Positions 26,356 to 36,700 of a DNA stretch of 64,000 bases are shown piece after piece; within the stretch, counting starts at the first letter, position 1, and every line of letters starts with the position of its first letter. Made by a program: the position numbers and the translations under genes. The stretch spans positions 62,001-126,000 of the forward strand of contig JAWLAT010000006.1 in NCBI GenBank assembly GCA_041395325.1, in the 5' to 3' direction. The notes under the pieces were generated by a model. It was not told the origin of the DNA and searched no databases. It saw only the letters and a list, made by a program, of their open reading frames with translations. This stretch comes from JAWLAT01 sp041395325 (GTDB lineage Bacteria > Pseudomonadota > Gammaproteobacteria > Xanthomonadales > SZUA-5).

Positions 26356-28494
26356 TCACTGTTCGCACAGCGCCGCGCCAACCAGCCGGGCCAACAGCTT
26401 TTGCTTCAGCCCCTTGGGCTTTGCCAGACCGAGCCGTTCCAGACCTTCGCGAGCCTTGTCACTGCGACCACCGCGCAGCAGCATGCCGATGGCCGCCAAC
26501 CGGCCAGGCCAGTTGCTCATCTGACGTTTGAGTGCTCGCAAGGACTTGGCCAGATGCAGTTCCAGTGGCTGCAGATCGCTGCCGAAGGGAAAGCGCGGAA
26601 ATTTGTCTGCACCGGCCACTGCCAGCGCCTGCTGCAAGTGCGCAGGTGTGTTGTGGCGGGCACGGGGCGGAATCTCCCAGGCCGGATCGACCTTGCCTTC
26701 CAACCGCGCCTGCGCCAGCAGACCACTCTGAAAACGTGCGTCGGCAATGCAGATCAACGCCTGAATGCACTCCTCGTCGCTCTTGCCCTTCAGATCGGCA
26801 ACACCGTACTCGGTGACCACCAGATCGCGCAGATGGCGCGGAATCGTGGTGTAGCCGTAATTCCATACGATGTTCGACTGCAGGCCCAACCGCCCCATGC
26901 GGGTGGCCCGCAACATCAGGACCGAGCGCCCGTCGGCCAGTCGATGACCCATCGCCACGAAGTTGTATTGGCCGCCGACACCGCTGACGACCTGGCCGTT
27001 GTCCAGCGCGTCGCTGACCGCCGCACCCAGCAGCGTCTGCATCATGCAGGTGTTGAAGAAGCGCGCATGACGACGCTGTACCACCGCCAAGGCGGTGCTG
27101 CCGGTCGGCAACTCATTGATGTGCGTCACACGGGTCATGCCGATACCCGCGCGCCGCGGTTCATCGAGTCCGTTGAGCCAGTCGTACAGGCCCTGCGAAC
27201 CGAGGAAGAAGGCGCCCTGCAGATACAAACCGCCCTGCAAGGCACGACCCGCCATTCGCTGCGCCAGTACCCGCCGCTCGGCCGGACCCGACAGCTCGGC
27301 ATCCAGTCGACCGCCGTCCTCAAAGACGATGCAGCCCTGTTCGATACGCGCTCCGGCTTCGATCAGCCCCAATCGCTGCAGGCGCCGCAGTTCGGTGCCG
27401 TGCAAGGGCAGATCGATGGCGCCGACTTCGAGCAAGCGGTCAAAGGTCTCGGCATCGGCGACGTCACCGAGCAAACCGCGTGCGCGCAGCTTCTCCACCC
27501 CCAGATGCGGGAACACCCGCCGACTGAGCACGCCACCTTCGACCAGGTGCATGAAGCCGTCCATGACCATCTCGCTGGCGCCGTAGAGGCCCTCGTCCAG
27601 CGCCCCGGTGCCGCCCCAGCGCTCGATCACCCGTTGCTGTTCGGGGGAAGGATCGAGCGCGTCGAGCACCTGCCGATAGGCGGCGTTGTCGCGATGGCGC
27701 AGCAGGGTGGCGTGCACCAGCGCATCGGAGAGTGCGCCGATGCCGATCTGCAGGGTGCCGCCATCGCGGATCAGGCTGGCTGCATGAATTCCCAGGGCGA
27801 ACTCGGCCGGCTCGACCGGCTGCCGTGGCAGGCCGAACAACCGGTGGGCTGGTTCGGGCACCGGGACGATGGCGTCAAAGAAGCCTTCGCCCACCTCGGC
27901 GTCATTGGGCATGAACGGCAGTTGCGGATGCACCGCGCCCACCATCAATGGCCGCTGTGCTGCCAGTTCGATGGCATCGAAGGTCACGTCGGGATTGCAG
28001 CTCAGGCTGTAGCGCGCGCCGTTGTCACCGTCGCGCCGGGCGACCATCTGCAGCAGCAGGTTGACGCCGGCCTCACTGACCACCTGAGCCACATGGGTGT
28101 AGTTCAGCGAGGTGTAGCGGCGCTGCATGGCCGGCCGATAGAGCCACATGCCGGACTGGACGTAGAACTCGTGAATGTCGATGTTGGGCGGCAAGCGATC
28201 CTTGAGCAGATCCTCGATCCAGTCCAGATCCGGGTAGTCGGCCCCGAAGTGGCGTTCCAGAAACGGCCCCAGAAAACGTTGCTCAAGCTCGGACGCCGGC
28301 TGCGGCCGCGCCAGCGAGAGCGCGGTGTAGATCTTCAGCTCGATCTCCGGCCGTTCTCGGGCACGCCGGTAGAGCGCGTTCAACAGTGCGTTGGGTTTGC
28401 CCAGTCCCAGCGGTGTGGCACAGACGATGCGTGTGCCCAGGCGATCGAAGATCCAGTCGACACAGGCATCGGATTGCTCGAAATGCTCAGTCAT
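26356..28494 (-). CDS. acetyl-CoA hydrolase/transferase family protein
   Basis: This 712-aa protein belongs to the acetyl-CoA hydrolase/transferase group of family I CoA-transferases. The conserved C-terminal half shows ALDEGLYGASEMVMDGFMHL (candidate catalytic Glu region), GVGGQYNFVAMGHRLADGRS, NIVWNYGYTTIPRHLRDLVV and TEYGVADLKGKSDEECIQAL. At 712 aa it is longer than standard acetate CoA-transferases (about 430-500 aa), with extra N- and C-terminal segments; this long subtype is not functionally assigned to my knowledge. It sits between prfB and lysS on the same strand (77 bp and 45 bp gaps). No acetate or propionate pathway genes are adjacent. Confidence 0.85.
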   Translation of the reverse strand: MTEHFEQSDACVDWIFDRLGTRIVCATPLGLGKPNALLNALYRRARERPEIELKIYTALSLARPQPASELEQRFLGPFLERHFGADYPDLDWIEDLLKDRLPPNIDIHEFYVQSGMWLYRPAMQRRYTSLNYTHVAQVVSEAGVNLLLQMVARRDGDNGARYSLSCNPDVTFDAIELAAQRPLMVGAVHPQLPFMPNDAEVGEGFFDAIVPVPEPAHRLFGLPRQPVEPAEFALGIHAASLIRDGGTLQIGIGALSDALVHATLLRHRDNAAYRQVLDALDPSPEQQRVIERWGGTGALDEGLYGASEMVMDGFMHLVEGGVLSRRVFPHLGVEKLRARGLLGDVADAETFDRLLEVGAIDLPLHGTELRRLQRLGLIEAGARIEQGCIVFEDGGRLDAELSGPAERRVLAQRMAGRALQGGLYLQGAFFLGSQGLYDWLNGLDEPRRAGIGMTRVTHINELPTGSTALAVVQRRHARFFNTCMMQTLLGAAVSDALDNGQVVSGVGGQYNFVAMGHRLADGRSVLMLRATRMGRLGLQSNIVWNYGYTTIPRHLRDLVVTEYGVADLKGKSDEECIQALICIADARFQSGLLAQARLEGKVDPAWEIPPRARHNTPAHLQQALAVAGADKFPRFPFGSDLQPLELHLAKSLRALKRQMSNWPGRLAAIGMLLRGGRSDKAREGLERLGLAKPKGLKQKLLARLVGAALCEQ

Positions 28495-28571
28495 GGTCCG
28501 CCTCCCGCCAGTCTCGCCGCTCCATCAAGGCACCCATCCAGCCGGGAACCCTTGGCCCTGTGCCCTGCCGC

Positions 28572-29670
28572 CTACAGACCTGCCTTCAGACTGGCCGCCA
28601 CAAACTCGTCCAGATCGCCGTCCAGTACCGCTTGCGTATCGCCCCGTTCGATACCGGTGCGCAAATCCTTGATCCGCGACTGGTCCAGCACATAGTTGCG
28701 AATCTGGCTGCCCCAGCCAATGTCCGATTTGCTGTCTTCCAGCTTCTGCTGTTCTGCCTGACGCTTGCTCAGTTCCATCTCGTACAGCTTGGCCTTGAGC
28801 TGCTTCATCGCGGTATCGCGGTTCTTGTGCTGCGAACGGTCATTCTGGCAGGCCACCACAATGCCGCTGGGCATGTGGGTGATGCGCACGGCTGATTCGG
28901 TCCGGTTGACGTGCTGACCGCCAGCACCGCTGGCGCGGTAGACATCGACCTTCAGATCGGCCGGATTGATGTCCACTTCGATGTCATCGTCCACTTCGGG
29001 CGAAACGAACACCGAGGCAAAGGAGGTGTGGCGACGGTTGTCCGAATCGAACGGCGATTTGCGCACCAGCCGATGAACGCCGGTCTCGGTGCGCAGCCAG
29101 CCGAAGGCGTGGTCACCCTCGACGCGCAGGCTGGCGCTCTTGATGCCGGCCACTTCGCCCTCGCTCTCTTCCAGGATTTCGGTCTTGAAACCCTTGTCCT
29201 CGCACCAGCGCAGATACATGCGCAGCAGAATTGACGCCCAGTCCTGCGCCTCGGTGCCACCGGCACCGGCCTGAATGTCCACGTAGCAGGGGTTGGGGTC
29301 CATCGGATTGGCGAACATCCGCTGCAGTTCCAGACGCTCGACCTTCCCGGTGCAGCTGTCCAGATCCGCCTCGACGGCGATCAGCGTGTCCTCGTCGTCT
29401 TCGGCCACGGCCAGTTCCAGCAGTTCCACCGCGTCGCTCAGGCTCTGCTGCAGGCTGTCCAATGTGCTGACCACATCCTCCAGCGTCGAGCGCTCACGCC
29501 CGAGTTCCTGCGCGCGCTTGGGATCATTCCAGACATCGGGTGCCTCAAGCTCGCGGCCGACTTCCTCCAGTCGTTCGCGCTTCACATCGTAGTCAAAGAA
29601 ACCCCCGTAAGGCGCCAGTGCGCTCTCCAAGGTCGGCGATGCGGGAACGCAATTCATTGATCTCAGGCAT
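28572..29670 (-). CDS. prfB: peptide chain release factor 2, with programmed +1 frameshift
   Basis: RF2 releases peptides at UGA and UAA. The gene starts at the ATG at 29670 (MPEINELRSRIADLGERTGA...RGFL) and reaches an in-frame TGA at codon 26 (29593-29595). A +1 shift on CTT-TGA-C gives ...FL-DYDVKRERL and continues to 28572, 365 aa in total, the same as E. coli. The SD-like GGGGG just before TTT-CTT-TGA matches the stimulatory element. Downstream are the stop-codon-reading SPF tripeptide (RKSPFDS) and the catalytic GGQ motif (GAGGQHVNRTESAV). A single open frame misses the true N-terminus. Expression is thus autoregulated by RF2 activity. PrmC, the GGQ methylase, is encoded at 39228. Confidence 0.97.
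29592..29608 (-). promoter_or_regulatory. prfB +1 frameshift site
   Basis: On the minus strand the site reads CGGGGGTTTCTTTGAC. The G-run acts as an internal Shine-Dalgarno element, CTT is the slippery codon, TGA (29593-29595) the slowly decoded stop, and C the unfavourable following base. The E. coli site differs in the codon before CTT (TAT there, TTT here). Confidence 0.95.
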
Positions 29671-29715
29671 GGTCTGTTCTTGGATGCAAAGCCGTGCATT
29701 GTAGCGGGTGGCGAT

Positions 29716-29743
29716 GGGCTGAGGTCAGGGTTGAGGGGTCAGG
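29716..29743. repeat. two degenerate 14-bp GGGCTGAGG(GG)TCA repeats upstream of prfB
   Basis: GGGCTGAGGTCA is followed at once by GGGTTGAGGGGTCA and GG. The same unit occurs twice in tandem at 51495-51525 after leuS. Confidence 0.65.
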
Positions 29744-29924
29744 TCGACCCGCCCACCCGGGACCTCCGAGTTCACGCCTCTGCCGCTACGGCAGTGCAAC
29801 GCACGAGGCTGCGGTATGCAGAATGCGCGCAGATTTGCCCGCCCGTGTGCGCTGCGCCCTCAGCCCTGCCTGCGCCAGTCCGGCATACTCCACGCCCTGA
29901 CGAGTTCATCATCGACGATTTTCC

Positions 29925-30743
29925 ATGCGCATCCGACTCCGACTGGACGGCAAGATCTGCCTTGTGACCGGCGCCGCACGTGGCATTGGCGCTGCCATCG
30001 CCGACGCCTTTGTCAACGAAGGCGCGCGGGTCGTTCTGACCGATATTGACGACGCGGGTGGCAGTGTCGCCGCGGCCGCCCTGGGCGAGCATGCGAGCTA
30101 CCGGCACCTGGACGTGCGCGATGAGTCCCATTGGCGGGAGGTCGTTGGCGACGTACTGGCCGAACATGGCCGACTGGACGTGTTGGTCAACAACGCCGGC
30201 ATCACCGGTTTCGAGCACGGCGCAACGGCTCACGACCCCGAGCATGCCGATCTGGCGGATTGGCACGCGGTCCATCGAACCAACCTCGACGGCGTGTTTC
30301 TGGGCTGCAAGTACGCCATCGCCGCGATGCGGCCTCGAGGTCGAGGCGCGATCATCAATCTGTCATCCCGCTCAGGCCTGGTCGGCATTCCCGCGGCCGC
30401 GGCCTATGCGTCGAGCAAGGCGGCGGTCCGCAATCACAGCAAGAGTGTGGCGCTGTACTGCGCCGAGCAAGGGCTGGCCATCCGCTGCAATTCACTGCAC
30501 CCGGCCGCGATCCTGACGCCGATGTGGGAACCGATGCTGGGCGACGGACCCGAGCGCGAAGCACGCATGGCCCAGTTCGTCGCCGACTGCCCGGCCCGTC
30601 GCTTCGGGCGCCCGGAGGAAGTGGCCGCCGTGGCTGTGCTGCTGGCTTCCGACGAGGCCCCCTACCTCACCGGCACCGAGATTCCGATCGACGGTGGCAT
30701 GCTTGCCGGCAGCGCGGCCTCCCCTGCGCCTGCCGAACACTGA
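29925..30743 (+). CDS. short-chain dehydrogenase/reductase
   Basis: This 272-aa classical SDR has the cofactor motif TGAARGIG (residues 15-22), the NNAG motif in LDVLVNNAGITG, the catalytic Ser in INLSSRSGLVG, and YASSK (Tyr-xxx-Lys). An aspartate after the second strand (VVLTDIDDAGG) suggests NAD(H) preference. The C-terminal FGRPEEVAAVAVLLASDEA and TGTEIPIDGGM are typical of 3-hydroxyacyl or steroid-type dehydrogenases, but the substrate cannot be assigned. It is divergent from prfB and converges on the hybrid kinase gene (6 bp between stops). Confidence 0.92.
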   Translation: MRIRLRLDGKICLVTGAARGIGAAIADAFVNEGARVVLTDIDDAGGSVAAAALGEHASYRHLDVRDESHWREVVGDVLAEHGRLDVLVNNAGITGFEHGATAHDPEHADLADWHAVHRTNLDGVFLGCKYAIAAMRPRGRGAIINLSSRSGLVGIPAAAAYASSKAAVRNHSKSVALYCAEQGLAIRCNSLHPAAILTPMWEPMLGDGPEREARMAQFVADCPARRFGRPEEVAAVAVLLASDEAPYLTGTEIPIDGGMLAGSAASPAPAEH

Positions 30744-30749
30744 TTCAGA

Positions 30750-33635
30750 CTAACGGTCCGGGGTCGCGCGTACCCGTTCGACGGCGGTACTGAGCGCCTC
30801 GATCAGGGCATCGAAATCGCCGCGTTCGACCGCCTCACCCGAGGCCAGACTGCGATCGATCAAGCTGGCGCGCTCGCCAATCTCGCTTTCGCCGAACATC
30901 GCCGCGGTACCGGCCAGTTTGTGCACCCGATCGCGCAATCCGGCGGCGTCCTCCCACAGGCCAGGCAAGGCCTCCAGATCCTCGGTACAACGCTGCAGGA
31001 AACGTTCGCGCAATTTGGCGCGGGTCTGGTCCACCGGACCGCGATGGCGACTCAGCACGCTGCCCTGCGCCCACTTGCGCACCATCTCATCGAGGGAACC
31101 TGGCGCCAGCGGCTTGAGCAGATGATCGTCCATGCCGGCGTCCCGACAGGCGCGAATCTGCTCGGGCAGGGTCTGCGCCGTCATCGCCACCACGGGCACG
31201 GTCGCTCCGCCAGGTTGACTGCGCAGTCTCCGGGTGGCCTCCAGGCCGTCCATGACCGGCATACGCACGTCCATGAAGATCAAGTCGTAGCGCTGCTTGG
31301 CAATGAGTGCCAGCGCCTCCTCGCCGTCGCTGGCCACATCGACTTCATGTCCAGCCGTGGCCAGCATCGCCCGCGCCAATTCTCGATTGAGGTCGACATC
31401 ATCGACCACCAGCAAATGACGCGGGCCCAGCGGCTGATTGCGGGCTGCCGCCACCGGCGCCGGTGCACTCTCGGCCGCGGCGATGGGCAAGGTCAGCGTG
31501 AAATGGAAGCTGGAACCACAGTTCTGGACCGACTCCACGTGGATGCGACCACCCATGCGATCGAGCAACAGGCGAACAATGGCCAGTCCCAGTCCGGCAC
31601 CACCAAAGCGCCGACTGACGGAGGCATCCAGTTGTTCGAAGCGCGTGAACAGCCGGTCGACATCTTCCGCAGGGATACCAATGCCGGTATCACGAACCAG
31701 CACCGCGAGTGTCTGTTCGCCAGCTCGCTGGTCCACCACCCGCACGACGACATCGACCCGTCCGGCCTCGGTGAACTTGAGTGCGTTGCTCATCAGGTTC
31801 AGGAGGATCTGCCGCAGACGGCCTTCATCGCCGACATGTCGAGCAGCCAGACGCTCATCCAGCACCATCGACAGCGCCAGATTCTTGTCCTCGGCCTGGA
31901 TGCGCAGACTCTCCACCGCCTGCTCGACCAGCGTGCCAAAGCTGAACGGCTGGATCTCCAGACGCAGCCCTCCGGCTTCCAGACTGGAAAAGTCCAGCAG
32001 ATCGTTGATGATCGCCAGCAGATTGCGGCTCGATGACGACACCACATCCAGATAGCGCCGCTGCACCGGTGTCAGCCCGGCAGTTCCCTGCAACAGTTGG
32101 GAAAAACCGACGATGCTGTTCAGCGGCGTTCGCAACTCGTGGCTCATGTTGGCCAGAAACTCACTTTTCACCGCCGCCGCTCGCTCGGCCGACTGCCGCG
32201 CCGCACGCAGCGACTCCTCCAGTTGATGGCGCGCCGTGTGGTCGCGGAACAGCGACACTGCCTCGACAGGCTGTCCGTGCTCGTTGCGCAACACCTTGGA
32301 ATGACTTTCCAGCCAGATTCGCCCGCCGTCAGGCAACGCGACCCGATACTCGTGGCGATTGGCGTCCTCCGATCCGTCCTGGTCGAGATCGAACAGCTGT
32401 CGCAGCTCAGTCATCGCCTCGCCCGCGTTGGCTGCGCCCAGCAGCGACACGGTGGTCTGCCCGACCGCCTGATCTGGTGTCAGTCCGAGCATGCTCACCG
32501 CCGGCGAGGCATAGGAAATCAGCCCGTCACGATCGAAGCGCAACACGATGTCGGTCGCATTGTCGGCCAGGTCCTGATAGCGCCGCGCATAATCAAGTGC
32601 CTCCGAGCGCGCACTTTCGGCCTCCAGGCGCGCGTGATCGGCCTCTTCGCGCGCCTGCGCCAGTGCGCCATTGACCTGACGAATTTCCAGCAACAGGCTC
32701 TCGGCACGGCCCAGGGCGGCGGCGATCGGCAGGGTCGTCAGGCTGACGAAGGCGACAAAGCCCTGCAGCATGTAGAGCCGCTCAAGCGTGCCTCCCTGCG
32801 CCTGATGAAACGGTCCCAACTCGTTGACCGTGGCCCAGATCGCGGCGATGGCGGTGAGCAGGATGGCACTGGCTGCGCCGCGGATGCCCAACCTGAAGGT
32901 CGCCAGCGTCAAGACTGGGGGAACGCAATAGAGCAGCGACACACTGCTTTGAGCGAACACCGCCAACAACATCGACAGCACGATGGTGGCACTGAGCGTC
33001 AGTTCCAGCCAGCCGCGACGCACGCGCCGGCGATCCGGCACCAGCACGGCCAGCAGCACCGGCGCAAACACCAGCATGCCCAGTGCGTCCGATGAGAACC
33101 AGCGCAGCAGCACGTCCGCGTACGGGCGGGACGAGGGAATCAGCAAGGCGGCCACTGACGATGCCAGCAATGGCGCCACCAGCACGGCTACCAACACAAA
33201 GCGACCCAGATCGCTGACCGAGGAGACGTCGAAGCGACGCTGGTCGCGGAAGAGCAGCCAGGAGGCCAGCGCCACTTCCATCGTGTTGGTTGCCGCCAAC
33301 CCGAGCGCCAAGGGCCAGCGCGAGCCCATCAGCAGCGTATTGGTCAGTGCGTCGGCACTGTAGACCACCAGCAGGATCAGGGCCCAGCGGTGTCGAGGCT
33401 GTGTGGCAATCAGCGACAGCACGATCGCGTTGACCGGCCACAGTGCGGCCACATAGCCACCGACCAGACTGATCGAGACGCTGACGTAGACCAGGCCAAC
33501 CGTGGTGCAGAACAACGACAGGATCGCCAGTACCGACCAGCCCCAATGTGTTCGAGCAGACATGGCCGCTGCGGTTGAGCTGTTCTCAACCACCTGGGCA
33601 GATTCCACCACTGCTGCTTGCGTTATCGGCTTCAC
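30750..33635 (-). CDS. hybrid sensor histidine kinase (MASE1-PAS-HisKA-HATPase-REC-HPt)
   Basis: This 961-aa membrane kinase has all phosphorelay parts in one chain. Residues about 30-310 are a multi-pass MASE1-type sensor (GGYVAALWPVNAIVLSLIA). A short coiled coil and a PAS domain follow (YQDLADNATDIVLRFDRDG). The dimerisation domain holds MSHELRTP with the phospho-His near 498, and the ATPase has LMSNALKFTEAG and RDTGIGIPAEDVDRLF. The receiver shows FMDVRMPVMDG with the phospho-Asp near 788, and the HPt module has VHKLAGTAAMFG with its His near 904. The start is a GTG with AGGGGG about 8 bases upstream. No response-regulator gene is adjacent, so the output partner is unknown. It is the third same-strand gene after the SGNH hydrolase and cytochrome genes. 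Confidence 0.93.
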   Translation of the reverse strand: MKPITQAAVVESAQVVENSSTAAAMSARTHWGWSVLAILSLFCTTVGLVYVSVSISLVGGYVAALWPVNAIVLSLIATQPRHRWALILLVVYSADALTNTLLMGSRWPLALGLAATNTMEVALASWLLFRDQRRFDVSSVSDLGRFVLVAVLVAPLLASSVAALLIPSSRPYADVLLRWFSSDALGMLVFAPVLLAVLVPDRRRVRRGWLELTLSATIVLSMLLAVFAQSSVSLLYCVPPVLTLATFRLGIRGAASAILLTAIAAIWATVNELGPFHQAQGGTLERLYMLQGFVAFVSLTTLPIAAALGRAESLLLEIRQVNGALAQAREEADHARLEAESARSEALDYARRYQDLADNATDIVLRFDRDGLISYASPAVSMLGLTPDQAVGQTTVSLLGAANAGEAMTELRQLFDLDQDGSEDANRHEYRVALPDGGRIWLESHSKVLRNEHGQPVEAVSLFRDHTARHQLEESLRAARQSAERAAAVKSEFLANMSHELRTPLNSIVGFSQLLQGTAGLTPVQRRYLDVVSSSSRNLLAIINDLLDFSSLEAGGLRLEIQPFSFGTLVEQAVESLRIQAEDKNLALSMVLDERLAARHVGDEGRLRQILLNLMSNALKFTEAGRVDVVVRVVDQRAGEQTLAVLVRDTGIGIPAEDVDRLFTRFEQLDASVSRRFGGAGLGLAIVRLLLDRMGGRIHVESVQNCGSSFHFTLTLPIAAAESAPAPVAAARNQPLGPRHLLVVDDVDLNRELARAMLATAGHEVDVASDGEEALALIAKQRYDLIFMDVRMPVMDGLEATRRLRSQPGGATVPVVAMTAQTLPEQIRACRDAGMDDHLLKPLAPGSLDEMVRKWAQGSVLSRHRGPVDQTRAKLRERFLQRCTEDLEALPGLWEDAAGLRDRVHKLAGTAAMFGESEIGERASLIDRSLASGEAVERGDFDALIEALSTAVERVRATPDR

Positions 33636-33738
33636 CCGATCCGCCCCCTGCGGATACTGCGATCCGAGCCGTCTAGACGGCGATGGACATTATCCACACG
33701 TTGATTAAGGAAACGTAGATGTATCGATGCGGGAAGCA

Positions 33739-36700
33739 TCAGGGCATTGCACCATCGTCGAGCACCATGCGAATCCATGGTGCAGCCGTCAACCGACCAA
33801 GGTCGGCTGCCGCATGTTGCCACTGGCCGTCCGTTGCCTGCGCCGAGATGCTGATCTGCATCTGGTCGCGGCTTGGATAGGCCAGCTGCAGATCGCCGCC
33901 CTCCTCGGACGTGGGCGAGAGATAGGCGCAATTCGGACAGGCACCGCTGAATCGCAACAGGGGCAGATTCATTTGGCCGGCCACGTCGCCCACGCCCATC
34001 GTCCAGCGCGGCTTGCCGGACTGGGCGTAGAAGTAGGCGATGGCGACGATTCGATTGGCCTGCGTGGCTACGGTGAGTCCGCGCCCCGGTTCACCCGGTA
34101 TCGACCACAATCCGGTCGCGTCGGGATGGGCCGAGTTCTCCGCGAAGACGAAACGCTGCAGAGGCTGCTCCCCAGCAGTGCCTTCCAGGGTCCAGCGCAT
34201 CTGCGCTACCTGCGTCGATGAGAAATCCAGCGCCAGTTCGCCGACAGTGGTCGGAACCGCAGCGCCATCGACCCATTCAAAGCGCCACAACGGCGCCTTC
34301 CAGACCTGCGCCACAGGGGCCTGAGCCCAATACCAGACCGGCTCACCGTCGTCCTGATAGGTGTACCAGACTGCGATCAGATCGCCATGGCCAAACTGCA
34401 GGTCCACACCACTGCCGCTGGTCGCCGGGTTCCACCACAAACCTGTCCACGGTACGAACTCGCTCAGCGCCGCATCATCCGGATCCGAACCCTGGCGCCA
34501 CTCGTCGCCATTGAGAACGCCGTCCAGATCGTGATCAAGCGCCGCTCGCCGCCCATTGCCCCAGGGCAGGCAAAGCGCGCTCCATGCATGACCGCTGACC
34601 CGTGCCCGTTGGCGCACGTCTGGCAGCGAGATGGCCGGCAGCCCTGAGCGGTCGGCCTGGAACTCGCCGCTGTCACGATCGAACAGATAGTTCAGCGGTG
34701 CACCACCGGCATCAAGGCCCCGCACCACCAGATCACATTCGGGAATGGGGTCGCTCACCTGTGCACGGGCCTGCAGCAAGGCCAGGCGGTCATCCCATGC
34801 CGCCGAATCGACGCCATTGAGGAGGCTGTCCTGGCCGACGATAGGCGCGTTCTCAGTCGGGAAGGCCAACAGAAAGCGGCGCAGCTGGTTGAGTTGTGTG
34901 GCGCTGATCTGGAAGCCGGTCAGCAATGCCGACGAGCTGGTCGCCCCATTGTGGTTGTAGCCAAAGCCGCGGATCTGTGGCCGCTGAAAGCTTGGGCTGC
35001 CGGTGAACATGCCGACTTTCTGATATTGATCGCGGAAATGCGGAATCTTGAAGTCCATCTCGCCCGGCTGCGAGTTCAGCGACATCAGGCCTCGGGTACC
35101 GAAGATGCCGGCGGCCGGATCGGTGGGGTGACAGCTGACGCAGAGCTCCGGCGTGGTCATGCCGACCCTCGCGATGCCCTGGTCGAACAGGGCCTTGCCG
35201 GCAGCCTGATCACTGCTCAGGGTGTTGTCCAGTCGGCGGATCGGGTTGGGTGGGTAGTTCAGAGCCAGCGAGAACTCGGTGAAGTCCTGCATCTGCGCGG
35301 CCGTCAGTCCCTCCGGCTTCCCCATCAACGCGTCAAATGCCTCGTTGAACTCCTTGAAGGCAGCGGCTTCCAGGCTTTCCCCAGGGGCACGATTGACCCC
35401 GCTGCGATCGCCACGCCAGTGCATCGGTCCATGGCGACGCAAGCCGCGCATGCTCTGAGTCACCATCGGCCCCTTCAGCGGATGGAAGACCTGCCCGCGC
35501 TGCGGAGAGCCGGCGGCGAAGGGGTGATAGGCGTTGGGAATGGGCTGGGTGGTTGCGTCGGGGTCACCCAGATCCCAGGCCAGCGCATCGTTGTCGCCGA
35601 ACAGATGGCAGCTGGCGCAGCTCTCGGTGCCCTTCCCCGAACTGATCTGTGCGTCGTAGAGGAACACGCGGCCGCGCTGGATAACCGCTGGCTCGGGGTT
35701 GTACTGACGCAGATGATCGATCTCGCGTCGTGCTGGCAGATCCACGACCGACAAACCGTTGTCGAAGCGTGTTGCGACGTAGGCACGCTGTCTGGCCACG
35801 TCCACGACGACGCCCGCTGGCCCACCACCAGTCAGGGAAATCTGGTTTCCGGCAGCGGGCTGATAGCGACCCTCGCGCAGAGCGGACAGGTCGATCAAGG
35901 CCAGCTTCGACGATCCGAAGGCCGTCACCAGCACCTCGCTTCGATCCGGGCTCAGCGCCATCTCCATGGGCTGCGCCAGCGCCAGCGTCTTGCCCGCCTC
36001 ATCGGGCCCCTGATCCTGCAGATCCAGGTGCGGATTGAGGGACTGTGGGTGAATGCCATCGGCGGCGATTCGGGTGATGCGATGGTCGACCAGATGGCCG
36101 CGCACCGTCGTGCCACCGCGCAGGCCGTGGCCGGCAAAGCGCACAAAGTTGCGCGCATCGGTGTTGCTGACCAGCAACTCATCGCTGTCAGGCAGCGGCA
36201 GCATGCTGAACAGTGTCGTGCCGACGTGGGCGTAGGCCTGCGTTTCGGTCACCGGTTCGGCCATCGCGTCGAGCCTGAACACGTCCAGGTCGGGCAGGCT
36301 CAGCGCCACCTGGGCGCGCCAGCTACGGCCGGTTTCATCGAGCCAGGCTTGTCCCTGGTTGCGGACGATCAGGCCCGACAGCGGCGCCCCGACGCCGTCG
36401 GCAGAGTCAGCCGGCGGGGGTTTGTCGAAATCCCCGGTGGGCAGCGTCGTGGTCCCGTTGCCCGAGCGGAATACCGCCGCATAGACCTGGCGGCCATCGG
36501 TGCTGCTGGCCAGCGCCCTGGGCGTATCGCCGAACAGCGTCAGAATCTGCTTGGCAGATCCGCCGGGCGGCCCCTCGGCGGCGCTGTCCGCATCGAATAT
36601 CCACACGTCGGCACGGCCAATCCCACCGCGGGTCGGCCCCCAATCCATGGGCAGGTGCTGACCACGATGCGCCGCGGTGACGAAAGCCAGCGATCGAGTC

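Noticed and set aside
26044..28695. Open frame of 883 codons opposite lysS and the CoA-hydrolase gene
   Set aside because: It crosses the boundary between two well-supported genes on the other strand and shows no domain.
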